From contig JAJPHB010000056.1 of the NCBI GenBank assembly GCA_021325525.1, positions 1 through 47,408 on the forward strand: DNA of 47,408 bases, in the 5' to 3' direction. Below, one piece after another: positions 17,239-27,511 of the stretch; position 1 is the stretch's first letter, and each line of letters begins with the position of its first letter. Under the pieces are notes generated by a model. The model was not told the DNA's origin and made no database searches. It saw nothing but the letters and a program-made list of their open reading frames with translations. Origin of the DNA: Alphaproteobacteria bacterium (GTDB lineage: Bacteria; Pseudomonadota; Alphaproteobacteria; ATCC43930; CGMCC-115725). A program made the position numbers and the translations under genes.

Positions 17239-18078
17239 TCACTTCTCGCTCTCGACCAGCCCCTTGACGAACCAGCGCTGCATCAGGACAACGACGGCGA
17301 CGGGCGGCAGCATGGTGAGGACGGCGGCGGCCATGATCGTGTTCCAGTCATTATAGGCATCGCCGGTGCCGATCATCTTGGAGACCCCCACCACCATCGT
17401 CTCGTAGGCGCTGTCGGTCGTGACCAGCAGCGGCCAGAGATACTGGTTCCAGCCATAGATGAAGAGAATGACGAAGAGCGCGGCGAGGTTCGTCCGCGAC
17501 AGCGGCAGCACGGTGTCGAAGAAGAAGCGCAGCGGCCCCGCCCCGTCGATCTTCGCCGCCTCGACGAGCTCGTCGGGGATGGTGAGGAAGAACTGGCGGA
17601 AGAGCAGCGTCGCCGTCGCCGAGGCGATGAGCGGGATGGTGAGCCCGGCATAGGAATTGACGAGCCCGAGGCTGCTCGCGACCTCGTAGGTCGGGATGAT
17701 CCGCACCTCGACGGGAAGCATCAGGGTGACGAAGATCATCCAGAAGAAGACCATGCGCAGCGGGAAGGCGAAGAAGACGACGGCATAGGCCGAGAGGATG
17801 GAAATCGCGATCTTGCCGATGGCGATGACGGCCGCCATGACGAAGCTGTTGAGCAGCATCGTGCTGACGGCGCCGGGGCTGGCGCGGCCGCCGCCCGAGA
17901 ACCAGGCGGCGACGTAATTCTCGATGAGATGGGTTCCCGGCCAAAGCGGCAGGTCGCCGCGCCCGATCGTGCCCGTATCGAAGGTCGAGGCGACGAGGGC
18001 GATATAGATCGGAAAGGCGAAGAGCGCGACGCCGAGCAGGAGGATCGCATGGGTCGGCCAATCGACGCTCCGGCGCAT
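17239..18078 (-). CDS. ugpE: glycerol-3-phosphate-type ABC permease UgpE
   Basis: 279-residue inner-membrane permease with six predicted helices (for example [20 protein letters not shown] and [20 protein letters not shown]) and the EAA cytoplasmic loop [20 protein letters not shown] that contacts the ATPase. Typical CUT1 second permease length. Its ATG at 18078 overlaps the ugpA stop by one base (TGATG arrangement), showing translational coupling. A longer frame continuing upstream to 18987 is an artefact running through ugpA. It works with UgpA as the heterodimeric channel. Confidence 0.92.
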   Translation of the reverse strand: MRRSVDWPTHAILLLGVALFAFPIYIALVASTFDTGTIGRGDLPLWPGTHLIENYVAAWFSGGGRASPGAVSTMLLNSFVMAAVIAIGKIAISILSAYAVVFFAFPLRMVFFWMIFVTLMLPVEVRIIPTYEVASSLGLVNSYAGLTIPLIASATATLLFRQFFLTIPDELVEAAKIDGAGPLRFFFDTVLPLSRTNLAALFVILFIYGWNQYLWPLLVTTDSAYETMVVGVSKMIGTGDAYNDWNTIMAAAVLTMLPPVAVVVLMQRWFVKGLVESEK

Positions 18079-18959
18079 CAATACTGCACCTTGCGCTCGA
18101 TGTAGTGGAACTGGATCGCCGTCAGCGCGATGACGACGACCATGAGGATGACCGACTGCGCCGCCGAGCCGCCGAGGTCGAGATTGACGACGCCGTCGAC
18201 ATAAACCTTGTAGATGAGGGTCTCGGTCGCCTGCCCCGGCCCGCCCTGGGTCAGGGCGTCGATGATGCCGAAGGTGTCGAAGAAGGCATAGACGATGTTG
18301 ACGACGAGCAAGAAGAACGTCGTCGGCGACAGCAGCGGGAAGACGATCGTCCAGAAACGCTTCATCCCGCCGGCTCCGTCGATCGAGGCCGCCTCGATCA
18401 CGGAACGCGGGATCGACTGCAGCCCGGCGAGGAAGAAGAGGAAGTTGTAGCTCACCTGCTTCCAGGCGGCGGCGAAGATGATGAGCGCCATCGCCTGGCC
18501 GCCATCGAGCTTGTAGTCCCAGGCGATGCCGGCGTGGACGAGGGCGCGCCCGATGATGCCGACCGCGGGGTGGAAGATGAAGAGCCAGAGGAGCGCGGCG
18601 ACCGCGGGCGCCACCGCATAGGGCCAGATGAGCAGGGTCTTGTAGACCGCGGCGAAGCGGATCGGCCGATCGGCGAGCGCCGCGAGCGCCAGCCCCGCCG
18701 ACATCGAGAGCAGGGTGACGCCCGCCGAGAAGAGGAGCGTGTTGAGGGCGGCGTTGACATAGAGCGGATTGGCGAGGATGGCGGCGAAGTTCTGCAGCCA
18801 GACGAAGCGGGTCGAGAGACCGAACGGGTCCTGAATCTGCGTCGATTGGTAGAGTGCCTGTCCCGCCGGCCAGAAGAAGAAGACGATGGTGACGACGATC
18901 TGCGGCAGCACCAGCAGATAGGGGAGGCCCTTGTTGCGGAAGATGACGCGCCGACGCAT
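18078..18959 (-). CDS. ugpA: glycerol-3-phosphate-type ABC permease UgpA
   Basis: 293 residues, six helices, CUT1 first-permease signature. An N-terminal helix ([20 protein letters not shown]) is followed by the conserved [13 protein letters not shown]. The EAA loop is around [20 protein letters not shown], and the C-terminal region contains [20 protein letters not shown], characteristic of UgpA-like permeases. It lies between ugpB (198 bases upstream, separated by a REP-like repeat pair) and ugpE (one-base overlap). Confidence 0.92.
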   Translation of the reverse strand: MRRRVIFRNKGLPYLLVLPQIVVTIVFFFWPAGQALYQSTQIQDPFGLSTRFVWLQNFAAILANPLYVNAALNTLLFSAGVTLLSMSAGLALAALADRPIRFAAVYKTLLIWPYAVAPAVAALLWLFIFHPAVGIIGRALVHAGIAWDYKLDGGQAMALIIFAAAWKQVSYNFLFFLAGLQSIPRSVIEAASIDGAGGMKRFWTIVFPLLSPTTFFLLVVNIVYAFFDTFGIIDALTQGGPGQATETLIYKVYVDGVVNLDLGGSAAQSVILMVVVIALTAIQFHYIERKVQY

Positions 18960-19004
18960 GGAACTCAGCGGTGCCGGTGTGCAGCACCGCGCATCTGCTC
19001 GCTG

Positions 19005-19133
19005 CCCCCTCTCCGGCTCACGGGAGAGGGTCGGGGTGAGGCCCTGCTCGCTATCGCCGCTGGTCGACCGATCGCCACCGCCCCGCTACCCTCACCCTGC
19101 CCTCTCCCGCAGGCGGACGCAGGCGGGAGAGGG
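19005..19133. repeat. paired REP-like palindromes between ugpB and ugpA
   Basis: Two inverted palindromic units. The first has stem CCCTCTCC (19007-19014) with GGAGAGGG (19023-19030), followed by the tail TCGGGGTGAGG. The second has an 11-bp perfect stem CCCTCTCCCGC (19100-19110) with GCGGGAGAGGG (19123-19133), preceded by CCTCACCCTG. Head-to-tail inversion makes a BIME-like composite. Similar units occur at 23834-23862 and 38484-38608. In other bacteria such intra-operon elements protect the upstream mRNA, which would favour the binding-protein transcript here (inference). Confidence 0.75.
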
Positions 19134-19157
19134 TTACAACGAATAATGCGATGCAAG

Positions 19158-20489
19158 TTACGACTGGTTCGCCCGCTCGAAGGCGCGCAGGACGGCATTG
19201 CCGCGCTGCACGATATTGTCGAGCGCCTGCTTCGCGTCCTGCTTGCCCTGGAAGGCCTTCTCCAGCTCCTCCTGCGTGATCTTCCGGATCTCCAGCATGT
19301 TGCCGAGCCGGAGGCCGCGCGAATTCTCGGTCGGCTCGGTGCGCGTCATCTGCAGATAGGGAATGTCGGCTCCCGGATTCTTCTCGTAGTAGCCGCTCTT
19401 CTTGACGAGATCGAAGCCCGCCTTGGTGATCGGCAAATAACCGGTTTCCATCGACCACTTGGCGACGACCTCGGGCTTGCCGAGATAGCGCAGGAACTCG
19501 GCGACGCCCTTGTACTCCTCGGCCGTGCGCTTCGGCGATTTCATGACCCAAAGGCTGGCGCCGCCCAAGATCGAGTTCTTCGGTGCGCCCTTGACGTCCG
19601 GCCAATAGGGCAGCGGCGCATCGCCCCATTTGAACTTCGCTTCTTTGACGATGCGCGCCCGCAGCCCCGAGCTGTCGTGAATGATGGCGCATTCGCCCGA
19701 GGTGAAGAGCGCGTCGGCCGTGCTGTCGCGCCCGCCATATTTGAAGAGCCCCTCCTTCTGCATGTCGATGAGATTCTGGATCTGCTTCACATGCAGCGGG
19801 CTGTTGATCTTGAGCTCGGTGTCGAGCCCGGCCATGCCGTTGACCTTGGTCGCGAGCGGAACGTCGTGGATGGCGCTGAAATTCTCGATCTCCACCCAGC
19901 TCGGCCAAGCCGTCGTCAGCGGGCAGGCGATGCCGGCCGCCTTCAGCTTCTTGGTGGCGGCGATCGTGTCCGGCCAGGTGAGGGGCGGCTTCTCGGGATC
20001 GAGCCCGGCCTTCACGAAGGCGTCCTTGTTGTACCACATGATCGGCGTCGAGCTGTTGAACGGCAGGGAGAGCATCTTGCCGTCCGGGGTCGAGTAGTAG
20101 CCGCGCACCGCCGGGATGTAATTGGCGGGATCGAAGGGCTCGCCCGTCTCCTTCATCAACTCGTAGACCGGCTTCACGGCGCCTTTGGCCGCCATCATCG
20201 TCGCCGTGCCGACCTCGAACATCTGGACGACGTCGGGAGCGTTGCCGGAGCGGAAGGCGGCGATCGCCGCCGTCATCACCTCGGGATAGCCGCCCTTGAA
20301 GCTGGCATTGACGTGATACCTGCTTTGCGAGGCGTTGAAATCGGCGACGATCTGCTCGAGAAGGCCGCCCAAAGGCTGCGGCAGCCCGTGCCAGAACTCG
20401 ATCTGCACCGGCTTCGTCTGTGCCGCTGCGAGGCCCGGTCCGGCCACGGCGATCAGCGCCGCGGCGAGCAGCGTCTTACCCCATCCCAT
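19158..20489 (-). CDS. ugpB: glycerol-3-phosphate-type ABC substrate-binding protein UgpB
   Basis: 443-residue periplasmic solute-binding protein. A Sec signal peptide (TLLAAALIAVAGPGLAAAQ) is followed by IEFWHGLPQPLGGLLEQIVADFN, the conserved UgpB opening in which the WHG segment is near the ligand site. Other UgpB hallmarks are GYPEVMTAAIAAFR, SLPFNSSTPIMWYNKDAF and GGASLWVMKSPKR. It delivers sn-glycerol-3-phosphate or glycerophosphodiesters to UgpAE. A strong GGGAGG Shine-Dalgarno lies about 8 bases before ATG 20489. It is first in the operon, so phosphate control is conceivable, but no convincing Pho box could be picked out upstream. Confidence 0.93.
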   Translation of the reverse strand: MGWGKTLLAAALIAVAGPGLAAAQTKPVQIEFWHGLPQPLGGLLEQIVADFNASQSRYHVNASFKGGYPEVMTAAIAAFRSGNAPDVVQMFEVGTATMMAAKGAVKPVYELMKETGEPFDPANYIPAVRGYYSTPDGKMLSLPFNSSTPIMWYNKDAFVKAGLDPEKPPLTWPDTIAATKKLKAAGIACPLTTAWPSWVEIENFSAIHDVPLATKVNGMAGLDTELKINSPLHVKQIQNLIDMQKEGLFKYGGRDSTADALFTSGECAIIHDSSGLRARIVKEAKFKWGDAPLPYWPDVKGAPKNSILGGASLWVMKSPKRTAEEYKGVAEFLRYLGKPEVVAKWSMETGYLPITKAGFDLVKKSGYYEKNPGADIPYLQMTRTEPTENSRGLRLGNMLEIRKITQEELEKAFQGKQDAKQALDNIVQRGNAVLRAFERANQS

Positions 20490-20698
20490 GCGCGCATCCT
20501 CCCGCTGTCGAGCGGCGGATTTTCCTTCCGCGTCGCCCTCTTACGCTCATCAAATTGCCGCATCGTCACGGCTTTGTGAAGCTCTTATGTCCGACGAGCC
20601 TTAACCGTAAGAAGACACGCCCAGCGCGTTGCCGAAGCGCTTGTCGCGGCCTCTCCGGCATTGTATGAGGCGATGGTTTCTGCTTGCTCGTCCTCTCC

Positions 20699-21418
20699 AT
20701 GCGCCATCGCCCCGCCGCCGCGCCGCCCGTGCTGGCGCTTGCCGGGAGGCAAGTGCCGCTCATCGTCCGCAAGAGCCAGCGGGCGAAGCGCATCGCCCTG
20801 CATGTCGATGCCGCGCGCGCCGCGGTCGAGCTGGTGCTGCCGAAACGCGTCGCCCTCGCGACCGGGCTCGATTTCCTCGAGGAGAGGCGGGGCTGGGTCG
20901 AAGAGCGCCTGGCCCTGATGCCCGAGCGGGTCCCCTTCGCCGACGGCGCCGAAGTGCCGATCCTCGGCGTCACCCACCGCATCCGCTATCTCGGCGAGCG
21001 CGCGGCGGGTCACCGCGTCGTCGAGCGCCATGGCCGCGAAATCCGCGTTTTCGGCCCGCCCGCCCATATCGCGCGGCGCGTGCGCGACCATCTTGCGACG
21101 ACGGCGCGCGAGGAGCTTGCCCGGCGCGCCAAGCTGCTGGCGGCCCGCCTCGGCCGCCGCGTCGCGCGCGTCACCGTGCGCGACACGCGAAGCCGGTGGG
21201 GAAGCTGCGCCGCCTCGGGCAATCTCGCCTTCTCCTGGCGCCTCATCCTGGCGCCCGAATCCGTCCTCCATTACGTCGTCGCGCACGAGGTGGCGCATCT
21301 CGTCGAGATGAACCACAGCGGCCGCTTCTGGCGCATCGTCGAAGAGTTGGCACCGGGTTCGGCGCGCCAGCGCGCCTGGCTGCGCCGCAACCGGGCGCGC
21401 CTCTTCCGCTACGGCTGA
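20699..21418 (+). CDS. YgjP/WrbI-type M48-like zinc metallopeptidase (DUF45)
   Basis: 239 residues in the SprT/YgjP-like DUF45 family. The zinc motif is HEVAHLVEMNHS (HExxH plus a downstream His, about residues 187-198), preceded by the diagnostic TRSRWGSCAASGNLAFSWRLILAP. The N-terminal half (VPLIVRKSQRAKRIALHVD) forms the beta-rich part of the family. It is probably cytoplasmic, as there is no signal peptide. Physiological substrate is unknown. ATG 20699 is chosen; a TTG at 20684 would add five residues. It converges on a small glycine-zipper lipoprotein gene. Confidence 0.88.
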   Translation: MRHRPAAAPPVLALAGRQVPLIVRKSQRAKRIALHVDAARAAVELVLPKRVALATGLDFLEERRGWVEERLALMPERVPFADGAEVPILGVTHRIRYLGERAAGHRVVERHGREIRVFGPPAHIARRVRDHLATTAREELARRAKLLAARLGRRVARVTVRDTRSRWGSCAASGNLAFSWRLILAPESVLHYVVAHEVAHLVEMNHSGRFWRIVEELAPGSARQRAWLRRNRARLFRYG

Positions 21419-21444
21419 GCGCGGCCGCGCGCGGAGCGGGGGAT

Positions 21445-21651
21445 TTACTTGGTGAGGGCACCCACCGCGGCACCGCCGGCGGCACCGATGACGGCGCCGG
21501 TTACGACGCCGCCGGTGAGAGCGCCGATGATGGCACCGCCCGCGGCGCCGATGGCGCCGCCGCTGAGCGCCCGCTGCTGTTGGCGGGTGAGGCCCGAGCA
21601 GCCGCCGAGAAGGGCGACGGCCAGGACGACGATCGAAATGCGCTTTATCAT
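21445..21651 (-). CDS. small glycine-zipper lipoprotein
   Basis: 68 residues: a hydrophobic signal with lipobox LLGGC (cysteine about residue 18), then a glycine-zipper region (GGAIGAAGGAIIGALTGGVV) able to form a membrane-inserted hairpin. Such proteins of the YMGG/OsmB-like kind reside in the outer envelope and are often stress-associated. The start at 21651 gives a normal lipoprotein signal; an upstream in-frame extension lacks a leader. It lies 47 bases downstream of another glycine-zipper protein on the same strand. Confidence 0.75.
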   Translation of the reverse strand: MIKRISIVVLAVALLGGCSGLTRQQQRALSGGAIGAAGGAIIGALTGGVVTGAVIGAAGGAAVGALTK

Positions 21652-21698
21652 CGCAAGAAGGCTCCTGTTCTGATCAAGTCTCGGGTGGGTCCGCGGCG

Positions 21699-22313
21699 TT
21701 ATCGGATGATGCGCCAGGCGCCGTCGGGCTCGCGGCAAGCGGTGCCGAGCACGGTCTGCCGCCGTCCGCCGATGAGCGCCCGCGTCTCGTATTCGCGGCA
21801 GTAGCGGCCGGCCGAGGCCTCATAGGTGCGCATCGGCGTCACCCAGTAGTCGCCGCCGCCAGGGTTCTGCCAGACGATGGTCTCGCGGTCGGGCACACGC
21901 TCCAGCACCTGCCCGACGCAAGCCTGGTCGACCTCGTCCATCGCGCGGCCGATCGAGCCGCCGACCAGAATTCCGACGAGGACGCCGCCGACCGTCGCCG
22001 CCGTCCGGCCGCTGCCATGCCCGATATGGCTGCCGACGAGGCCGCCCGCGGCACCGCCCAAGGCGGCGCCGATGACATCGCGGTAGCAGGTGCGCTGCGC
22101 GAGGCCATAGGGCATGACGTAGAGAGGCGCCGCCTCGACGCGCACATCATCGTCGTCGTCGCCATGATGGTGCTTGGCGCGCCAGCCATGCGCCGGCGCC
22201 CAGGGCGGCGGGTCCGCGGAAGCCGGGACGGCGGAGAAGGACAGTGCCAGGCTGGCGGCGAGCAGCGCGGCACCGAGCCGCCCTCCCCAAGAGCGATGGC
22301 GATGGCGGGTCAT
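21699..22313 (-). CDS. glycine-zipper surface-antigen-like protein
   Basis: 204 residues with a Sec signal (LGAALLAASLALSFSAVPASA), an acidic HHHGDDDDD patch, and a 2TM glycine-zipper segment (GAALGGAAGGLVGSHIGHG then GGVLVGILVGGSIGRAMD). The C-terminal domain (YWVTPMRTYEASAGRYCREY, TACREPDGAWRI) resembles the 17-kDa surface antigen/RT0821 family, with conserved cysteines. It is an envelope protein of unknown function. ATG 22313 is preceded by GGAGAG. It is upstream of a second, shorter glycine-zipper lipoprotein and may share its transcript. Confidence 0.82.
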   Translation of the reverse strand: MTRHRHRSWGGRLGAALLAASLALSFSAVPASADPPPWAPAHGWRAKHHHGDDDDDVRVEAAPLYVMPYGLAQRTCYRDVIGAALGGAAGGLVGSHIGHGSGRTAATVGGVLVGILVGGSIGRAMDEVDQACVGQVLERVPDRETIVWQNPGGGDYWVTPMRTYEASAGRYCREYETRALIGGRRQTVLGTACREPDGAWRIIR

Positions 22314-22463
22314 GCAGCTCTCCAAAGGTGCGCACAAACGGATTCGCAAGGCCTGCCCAAGGGTTGCGCGGCTTCACTGCCACAACGCCAATTTGGCGAG
22401 AACGGTTCCGTCGCGCAATGCCGCCGGATGTGGCAATTTTAGGCCATTCTTCGGCTCTGCGCG

Positions 22464-23822
<1,359 letters not shown>

Positions 23823-23833
23823 GGGCCCGCTCC

Positions 23834-23862
23834 GCCCCTCTCCCGTGAACGGGAGACGGGGC
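23834..23862. repeat. solitary REP-like palindrome
   Basis: The segment CCCCTCTCCCGT, then GA, then ACGGGAGACGGGG folds into a near-perfect hairpin and shares the CCCTCTCC/GGGAGA core with the elements at 19005-19133 and 38484-38608. It fills the short gap between the cyclophilin stop and the ampG-like start on the same strand. Confidence 0.6.
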
Positions 23863-23868
23863 ATCCAG

Positions 23869-24360
23869 CTACGCCGGCTCCCCCGCATCCGCCGCGACCT
23901 GCATCCGGACGATCCGGTCCGGATCCTTGACCGCGCCGCTGCCGCCCGCGCCCTTCTTGATCGCGTCGATATGCTCCATGCCGGAGACGACCTTGCCCCA
24001 GACCGTGTATTGGCCGTTGAGATGCGCCGCCGGCGCAAAACAGATGAAGAACTGGCTGTCGGCACTGTCCGGGTCGGCGGTCCGCGCCATCGAGCAGGTG
24101 CCGCGGACATGCTTCTCGTCGCTGAACTCGGCGGCGAGCTTCCGGCCCGAGCCGCCGGTGCCGTCGCCGCGCGGATCGCCGGTTTGCGCCATGAAGCCGG
24201 CGATGACGCGGTGAAACGCGATGCCGTCGTAAAAGCCGGCGCGCGTCAGCTCCTTGATGCGGTCGACATGGCGCGGCGCCAAATCGGGCCGCAGGGCGAT
24301 GACGACGCGCCCGGCGGGCACATCGAGATAGATCGTGTCTTCGGAGCTGGCGGCGCTCAT
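23869..24360 (-). CDS. peptidyl-prolyl cis-trans isomerase, cyclophilin type
   Basis: 163-residue cytoplasmic cyclophilin (no signal peptide). Core motifs are FYDGIAFHRVIAGFMAQTGDP, with the catalytic Arg in FHRV and the Gln in FMAQ, then DSADSQFFICFAPAAHLNGQYTVWGKVVSGM. The proline-binding pocket residues FF and the Leu/His region are present, although the usual LD of HLDGKYTVFG reads LN. It assists folding by isomerising X-Pro bonds. Length matches small bacterial PpiB. It sits upstream of the AmpG-like gene on the same strand. Confidence 0.92.
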   Translation of the reverse strand: MSAASSEDTIYLDVPAGRVVIALRPDLAPRHVDRIKELTRAGFYDGIAFHRVIAGFMAQTGDPRGDGTGGSGRKLAAEFSDEKHVRGTCSMARTADPDSADSQFFICFAPAAHLNGQYTVWGKVVSGMEHIDAIKKGAGGSGAVKDPDRIVRMQVAADAGEPA

Positions 24361-24517
24361 CGCTTCGATCCTTTTCGGCTTCGGCCGGCGCGGTTATCCC
24401 ATAGCGGCACCATCGCCAGCAAGCGCGGCCCGATCTAACCGAAAGTTTACGGCTGGCGGCTTTAGATGGGGCAACACACCAGGCGGCAGGGCCGCCCCTT
24501 AGCAGGATCGAAGCGAC

Positions 24518-25939
24518 ATGAATGCAGGCGCGCCGAGCGGCCATGGCGCCGGGCAACTGGCCGAGCTCAACGAGCGCGCTCTTGCCGCCCATCGCGCCGG
24601 CCGGTCGCTCGAAGCCCTGCAGATATTCGACACGCTTCTCGACGCCGCGCCCGGTATCGCCGTGCTGCACAGCAACCGCGCGACGGTGCTTGCCGAGCTC
24701 GGCCGCGACGCCGAGGCTTTGCCCGCCTTCACCCGCGCCATCGAAATCGACCATCACCATCTCGAGGCGCGGCTCGGCCTCGGGGCCCTGCTGCGCCGGC
24801 GCGGCGCCGTCACCGAGGCCCTCGGCTGCTACCGCATCGCCGCCGAGCGCGCACCCGAACGCCTCGACGCGCACCTCGCCATCTACGAGCTGGCGCAAAT
24901 CGTGGGCGACCGCGCGACGGCGCTCGCCCATCAGCGGCGGGCGCTCGCGATACGCCGGCTCTTCAGCGAGGACGCCGTGGCGCCGCCAGCGAGGAAACGC
25001 GTCCTCGCCGTCAAAATGCCGGGCGACTGGCAGGCCAACCTGCCGATCGAATACGTCCTCGACCGGACCACGACGGCGATTCACACCTATTTCGTCGACC
25101 TGGTCGAGCTCCGCGCTCCCACCACCGCCCTGCCGGCTTGCGACATCATCTTCAACACGATTGCGGAATCGGACGAAGCGGCGCCGATCCTCGCGGCCCT
25201 GCCGGCTTTCGCGCGCCGCCTCGGCCTGCCGCTCATCAACGACCCGCAGCGCGTTCTCGCCGTGGCGCGCGGCCGCTTTCCCTCGCTCCTCGCGACTATC
25301 CCGCGCTGCCGGGCGCCGCAAGCCCTCCGCTTTGCCCGCGCCGAGCTGACGCCGGAGCGGATCGCCGCCGCCGGCATCGCGCCGCCCTTCCTCTTGCGGC
25401 CGCAAGCCTCGCATGGCGGCAACGATCTCGTCCGGATCGAGGCGTGGGATGCGATCGCGCCCTATCTCGCCGGCCTCGCCGAGACGGAATTCTACGCGAC
25501 GCCCTTCGTCGACTATGCTGGCGCCGACGGCTATTTCCGCAAATACCGCGTCATCTTCGTCGATGGCGAGCCCTTCCCCTATCACCTCGCGATCTCGCCG
25601 GGCTGGATGGTCCATTACTACAGCTCGGGAATGCGCGAGAACGAATGGATGCGCGCCGAGGAGGCCGCTTTCCTTGGCGATCTCGGCAGCGTCTTCGACG
25701 CCGGCCTGCAAGACGCGCTGCGGCGCCTCGCCGCCGCGGTCGGCCTCGACTATTTCGGTCTCGATTGCAGCGTGACGCGCGAGGGCGAGCTTCTCGTCTT
25801 CGAGATAGAGACCGGCATGATCGTCCACGATCTCGATCCCGTGGAGCTCTACCCCTATAAGCCCGCGGCGTTCCGCCGCATCCAGAGCGCGCTCGACGCG
25901 CTCATCCTCCGCCGCATCGCCGCGGCCAAGGCGGCCTGA
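24518..25939 (+). CDS. TPR protein fused to an ATP-grasp-like domain
   Basis: 473 residues. Residues about 10-150 are tetratricopeptide repeats (ALQIFDTLLDAAPGIAVLHS, ALPAFTRAIEIDHHHLEARL, ALGCYRIAAERAPERLDAHL). Residues about 165-465 look like a pre-ATP-grasp plus ATP-grasp fold. They contain a Rossmann-like segment ending in LPLINDPQRVLAVARGRFPSLL, a nucleotide-loop-like PFLLRPQASHGGNDLVRI, and a metal-binding-like ending GLDCSVTREGELLVFEIETGM, where D and the two E residues match the usual D...ExN pattern with N replaced by T. No signal peptide. It may be a peptide-bond-forming ligase or a tailoring enzyme acting on a TPR-bound partner; substrate is unknown. It is convergent with hldE. Confidence 0.75.
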   Translation: MNAGAPSGHGAGQLAELNERALAAHRAGRSLEALQIFDTLLDAAPGIAVLHSNRATVLAELGRDAEALPAFTRAIEIDHHHLEARLGLGALLRRRGAVTEALGCYRIAAERAPERLDAHLAIYELAQIVGDRATALAHQRRALAIRRLFSEDAVAPPARKRVLAVKMPGDWQANLPIEYVLDRTTTAIHTYFVDLVELRAPTTALPACDIIFNTIAESDEAAPILAALPAFARRLGLPLINDPQRVLAVARGRFPSLLATIPRCRAPQALRFARAELTPERIAAAGIAPPFLLRPQASHGGNDLVRIEAWDAIAPYLAGLAETEFYATPFVDYAGADGYFRKYRVIFVDGEPFPYHLAISPGWMVHYYSSGMRENEWMRAEEAAFLGDLGSVFDAGLQDALRRLAAAVGLDYFGLDCSVTREGELLVFEIETGMIVHDLDPVELYPYKPAAFRRIQSALDALILRRIAAAKAA

Positions 25940-25962
25940 TCGGCGCCGGCCGCAGGACCGGC

Positions 25963-27429
25963 TCAGCGCGCGCCGATTTTGCGGATCGTCGCCGTCGTCG
26001 AATGGCCGGGCGCCAGCGCGGCGAGAATGACCTTGCCGCCCCAGGATCGGACGAGATCGGCGCCGACCACCTCCTCGATCCGGTAATCCGCGCCTTTGAC
26101 GAGAACATCGGGCCGGAGGGCGGCGATGAGCGCCGCCGGCGTGTCCTCGGGAAAGACGACGACGAGATCGACCGAGGCAAGGGAGGCGAGCACGGCGGCC
26201 CGCGCCGCCTCGCCCTGGACCGGCCGCCCCTCGCCCTTGAGGCGCCGCACCGAGGCATCGCTGTTGAGCCCGACGACGAGGCGGTCGCAGGTTTCGCGCG
26301 ACTGCTCCAGCAGCGAGACATGGCCGGGATGGAGGAGGTCGAAGCAGCCATTGGTGAAGCCGATCTTGAGGCCGCGATGGCGCCAGCGCTCGACCTGCTC
26401 GAGCGCGCCGGCGAGCGGCTGGACCTTGCCGGCCAGCGCATCGGCGCCATGGGCCAGCACCTCGGCGATCTCGCCGGCATGAGCGACGGCGGTGCCGATC
26501 TTGCCCACGACGACGCCGGCCGCGACATTGGCGAGGTGGGCCGCTTCGAGCCGGCTCATGCCGCAGGCGAGCGCAGCGGCGAGCGCCGCGATCGCAGTGT
26601 CGCCGGCGCCCGAGACGTCATAGACCTCGCGCGCCGCGGCGGCGAGCTTGTGGACGCCGCCCTCGGCCTCGACGAGGATCATGCCCTCCTGCGACAGCGA
26701 CACGAGCACGGCGCCGAACTCGCAGGCGGCGATGAGGCTCTGCGCCGCGGCGATGATCTCCGCCTCGCTGCCGACGGGGAGCCGCGTTGCCAGGGCGAGC
26801 TCGCGCCGATTGGGCTTCAACAGGCTGGCGCCGCGATAGGGGGCGTAATCCGTTCCCTTGGGGTCGACGATGACCGGCTTGCCAGCGCGACGCGCGGCGG
26901 CGATGAGCGCCGGCGCGACTCCGTCGCCGAGAACGCCCTTGGCATAGTCGGAGAGGACGAGGACGGCGTGGCTCGGCAGCGCCTGCTCGACAAGGCGCAC
27001 GAGGTCGGCGCGCACATAAGCGCCGAGCGGGGCGACGGTCTCGCGATCGGCGCGCAGCATCTGCTGGTTGGCGGCGATGTAGCGCGTCTTCACCGTGCTC
27101 TGCCGGCCCTTTTCGACGAGGAGATGCGATTCGGTCTCGCCCAGCGCCGCGACGAGGCGGTTGACTTCGCGTCCCGCGGCGTCGTCGCCGACCACCGAGA
27201 CGAGAGAGCCGGATGCGCCGAGGGCGGCGAGGTTGCGCAGCACGTTGCCGGCGCCGCCCAATGTCCGCGTCTCGCGCTCGACCCGCAGGACCGGAATCGG
27301 CGCCTCGGGCGAGACGCGCTCGACCTGGCCGTAGACGTAATGGTCGAGCATGAGATCGCCCGCGCAGAGGATGCGCGCGCCTTTGAGGCGGTCGATGTCG
27401 TGAAACGGGTGCGTGGCGTCGGCCTTCAT
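25963..27429 (-). CDS. hldE: bifunctional heptose-7-phosphate kinase/heptose-1-phosphate adenylyltransferase
   Basis: 488 residues joining two LPS-heptose activities. Residues about 1-330 are a PfkB-type kinase (GDLMLDHYVYGQVERVSPEAP, GGAGNVLRNLAALGA, catalytic VSGAGDTAIAAL) that phosphorylates D-glycero-beta-D-manno-heptose 7-phosphate at C1. Residues about 350-488 are a cytidylyltransferase-like domain (FTNGCFDLLHPGHVSLL, LKGEGRP, PGHSTTATI) that forms ADP-heptose. The fusion matches HldE length in proteobacteria. The product feeds lipopolysaccharide inner core, so the organism is expected to make heptose-containing LPS. No hldD or gmhB is adjacent. Confidence 0.95.
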   Translation of the reverse strand: MKADATHPFHDIDRLKGARILCAGDLMLDHYVYGQVERVSPEAPIPVLRVERETRTLGGAGNVLRNLAALGASGSLVSVVGDDAAGREVNRLVAALGETESHLLVEKGRQSTVKTRYIAANQQMLRADRETVAPLGAYVRADLVRLVEQALPSHAVLVLSDYAKGVLGDGVAPALIAAARRAGKPVIVDPKGTDYAPYRGASLLKPNRRELALATRLPVGSEAEIIAAAQSLIAACEFGAVLVSLSQEGMILVEAEGGVHKLAAAAREVYDVSGAGDTAIAALAAALACGMSRLEAAHLANVAAGVVVGKIGTAVAHAGEIAEVLAHGADALAGKVQPLAGALEQVERWRHRGLKIGFTNGCFDLLHPGHVSLLEQSRETCDRLVVGLNSDASVRRLKGEGRPVQGEAARAAVLASLASVDLVVVFPEDTPAALIAALRPDVLVKGADYRIEEVVGADLVRSWGGKVILAALAPGHSTTATIRKIGAR

Positions 27430-27511
27430 GGGCGGACAGGCGGTTGCGCTCGCACGGGTTTAGGGAGCTTTCCCGCCCGGAGCAAGCAAAACCGCCGCGC
27501 CGGCGCCGGGA

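Noticed and set aside
18105..20579. 824-codon open frame on the plus strand opposite ugpA and ugpB
   Set aside because: It lies antisense to two clear transport genes and its product is Arg/Glu/Asp-rich with no domain. High GC at third positions leaves long spurious frames open.
20490..20600. Possible Pho box upstream of ugpB
   Set aside because: No pair of CTGTCAT-like repeats with the right spacing could be found; only weak partial matches.
23823..24110. N-terminal extension of the AmpG-like protein
   Set aside because: The frame is open but runs through a REP-like palindrome and antisense to the cyclophilin gene, with Ser/Arg-rich sequence unlike an MFS leader.
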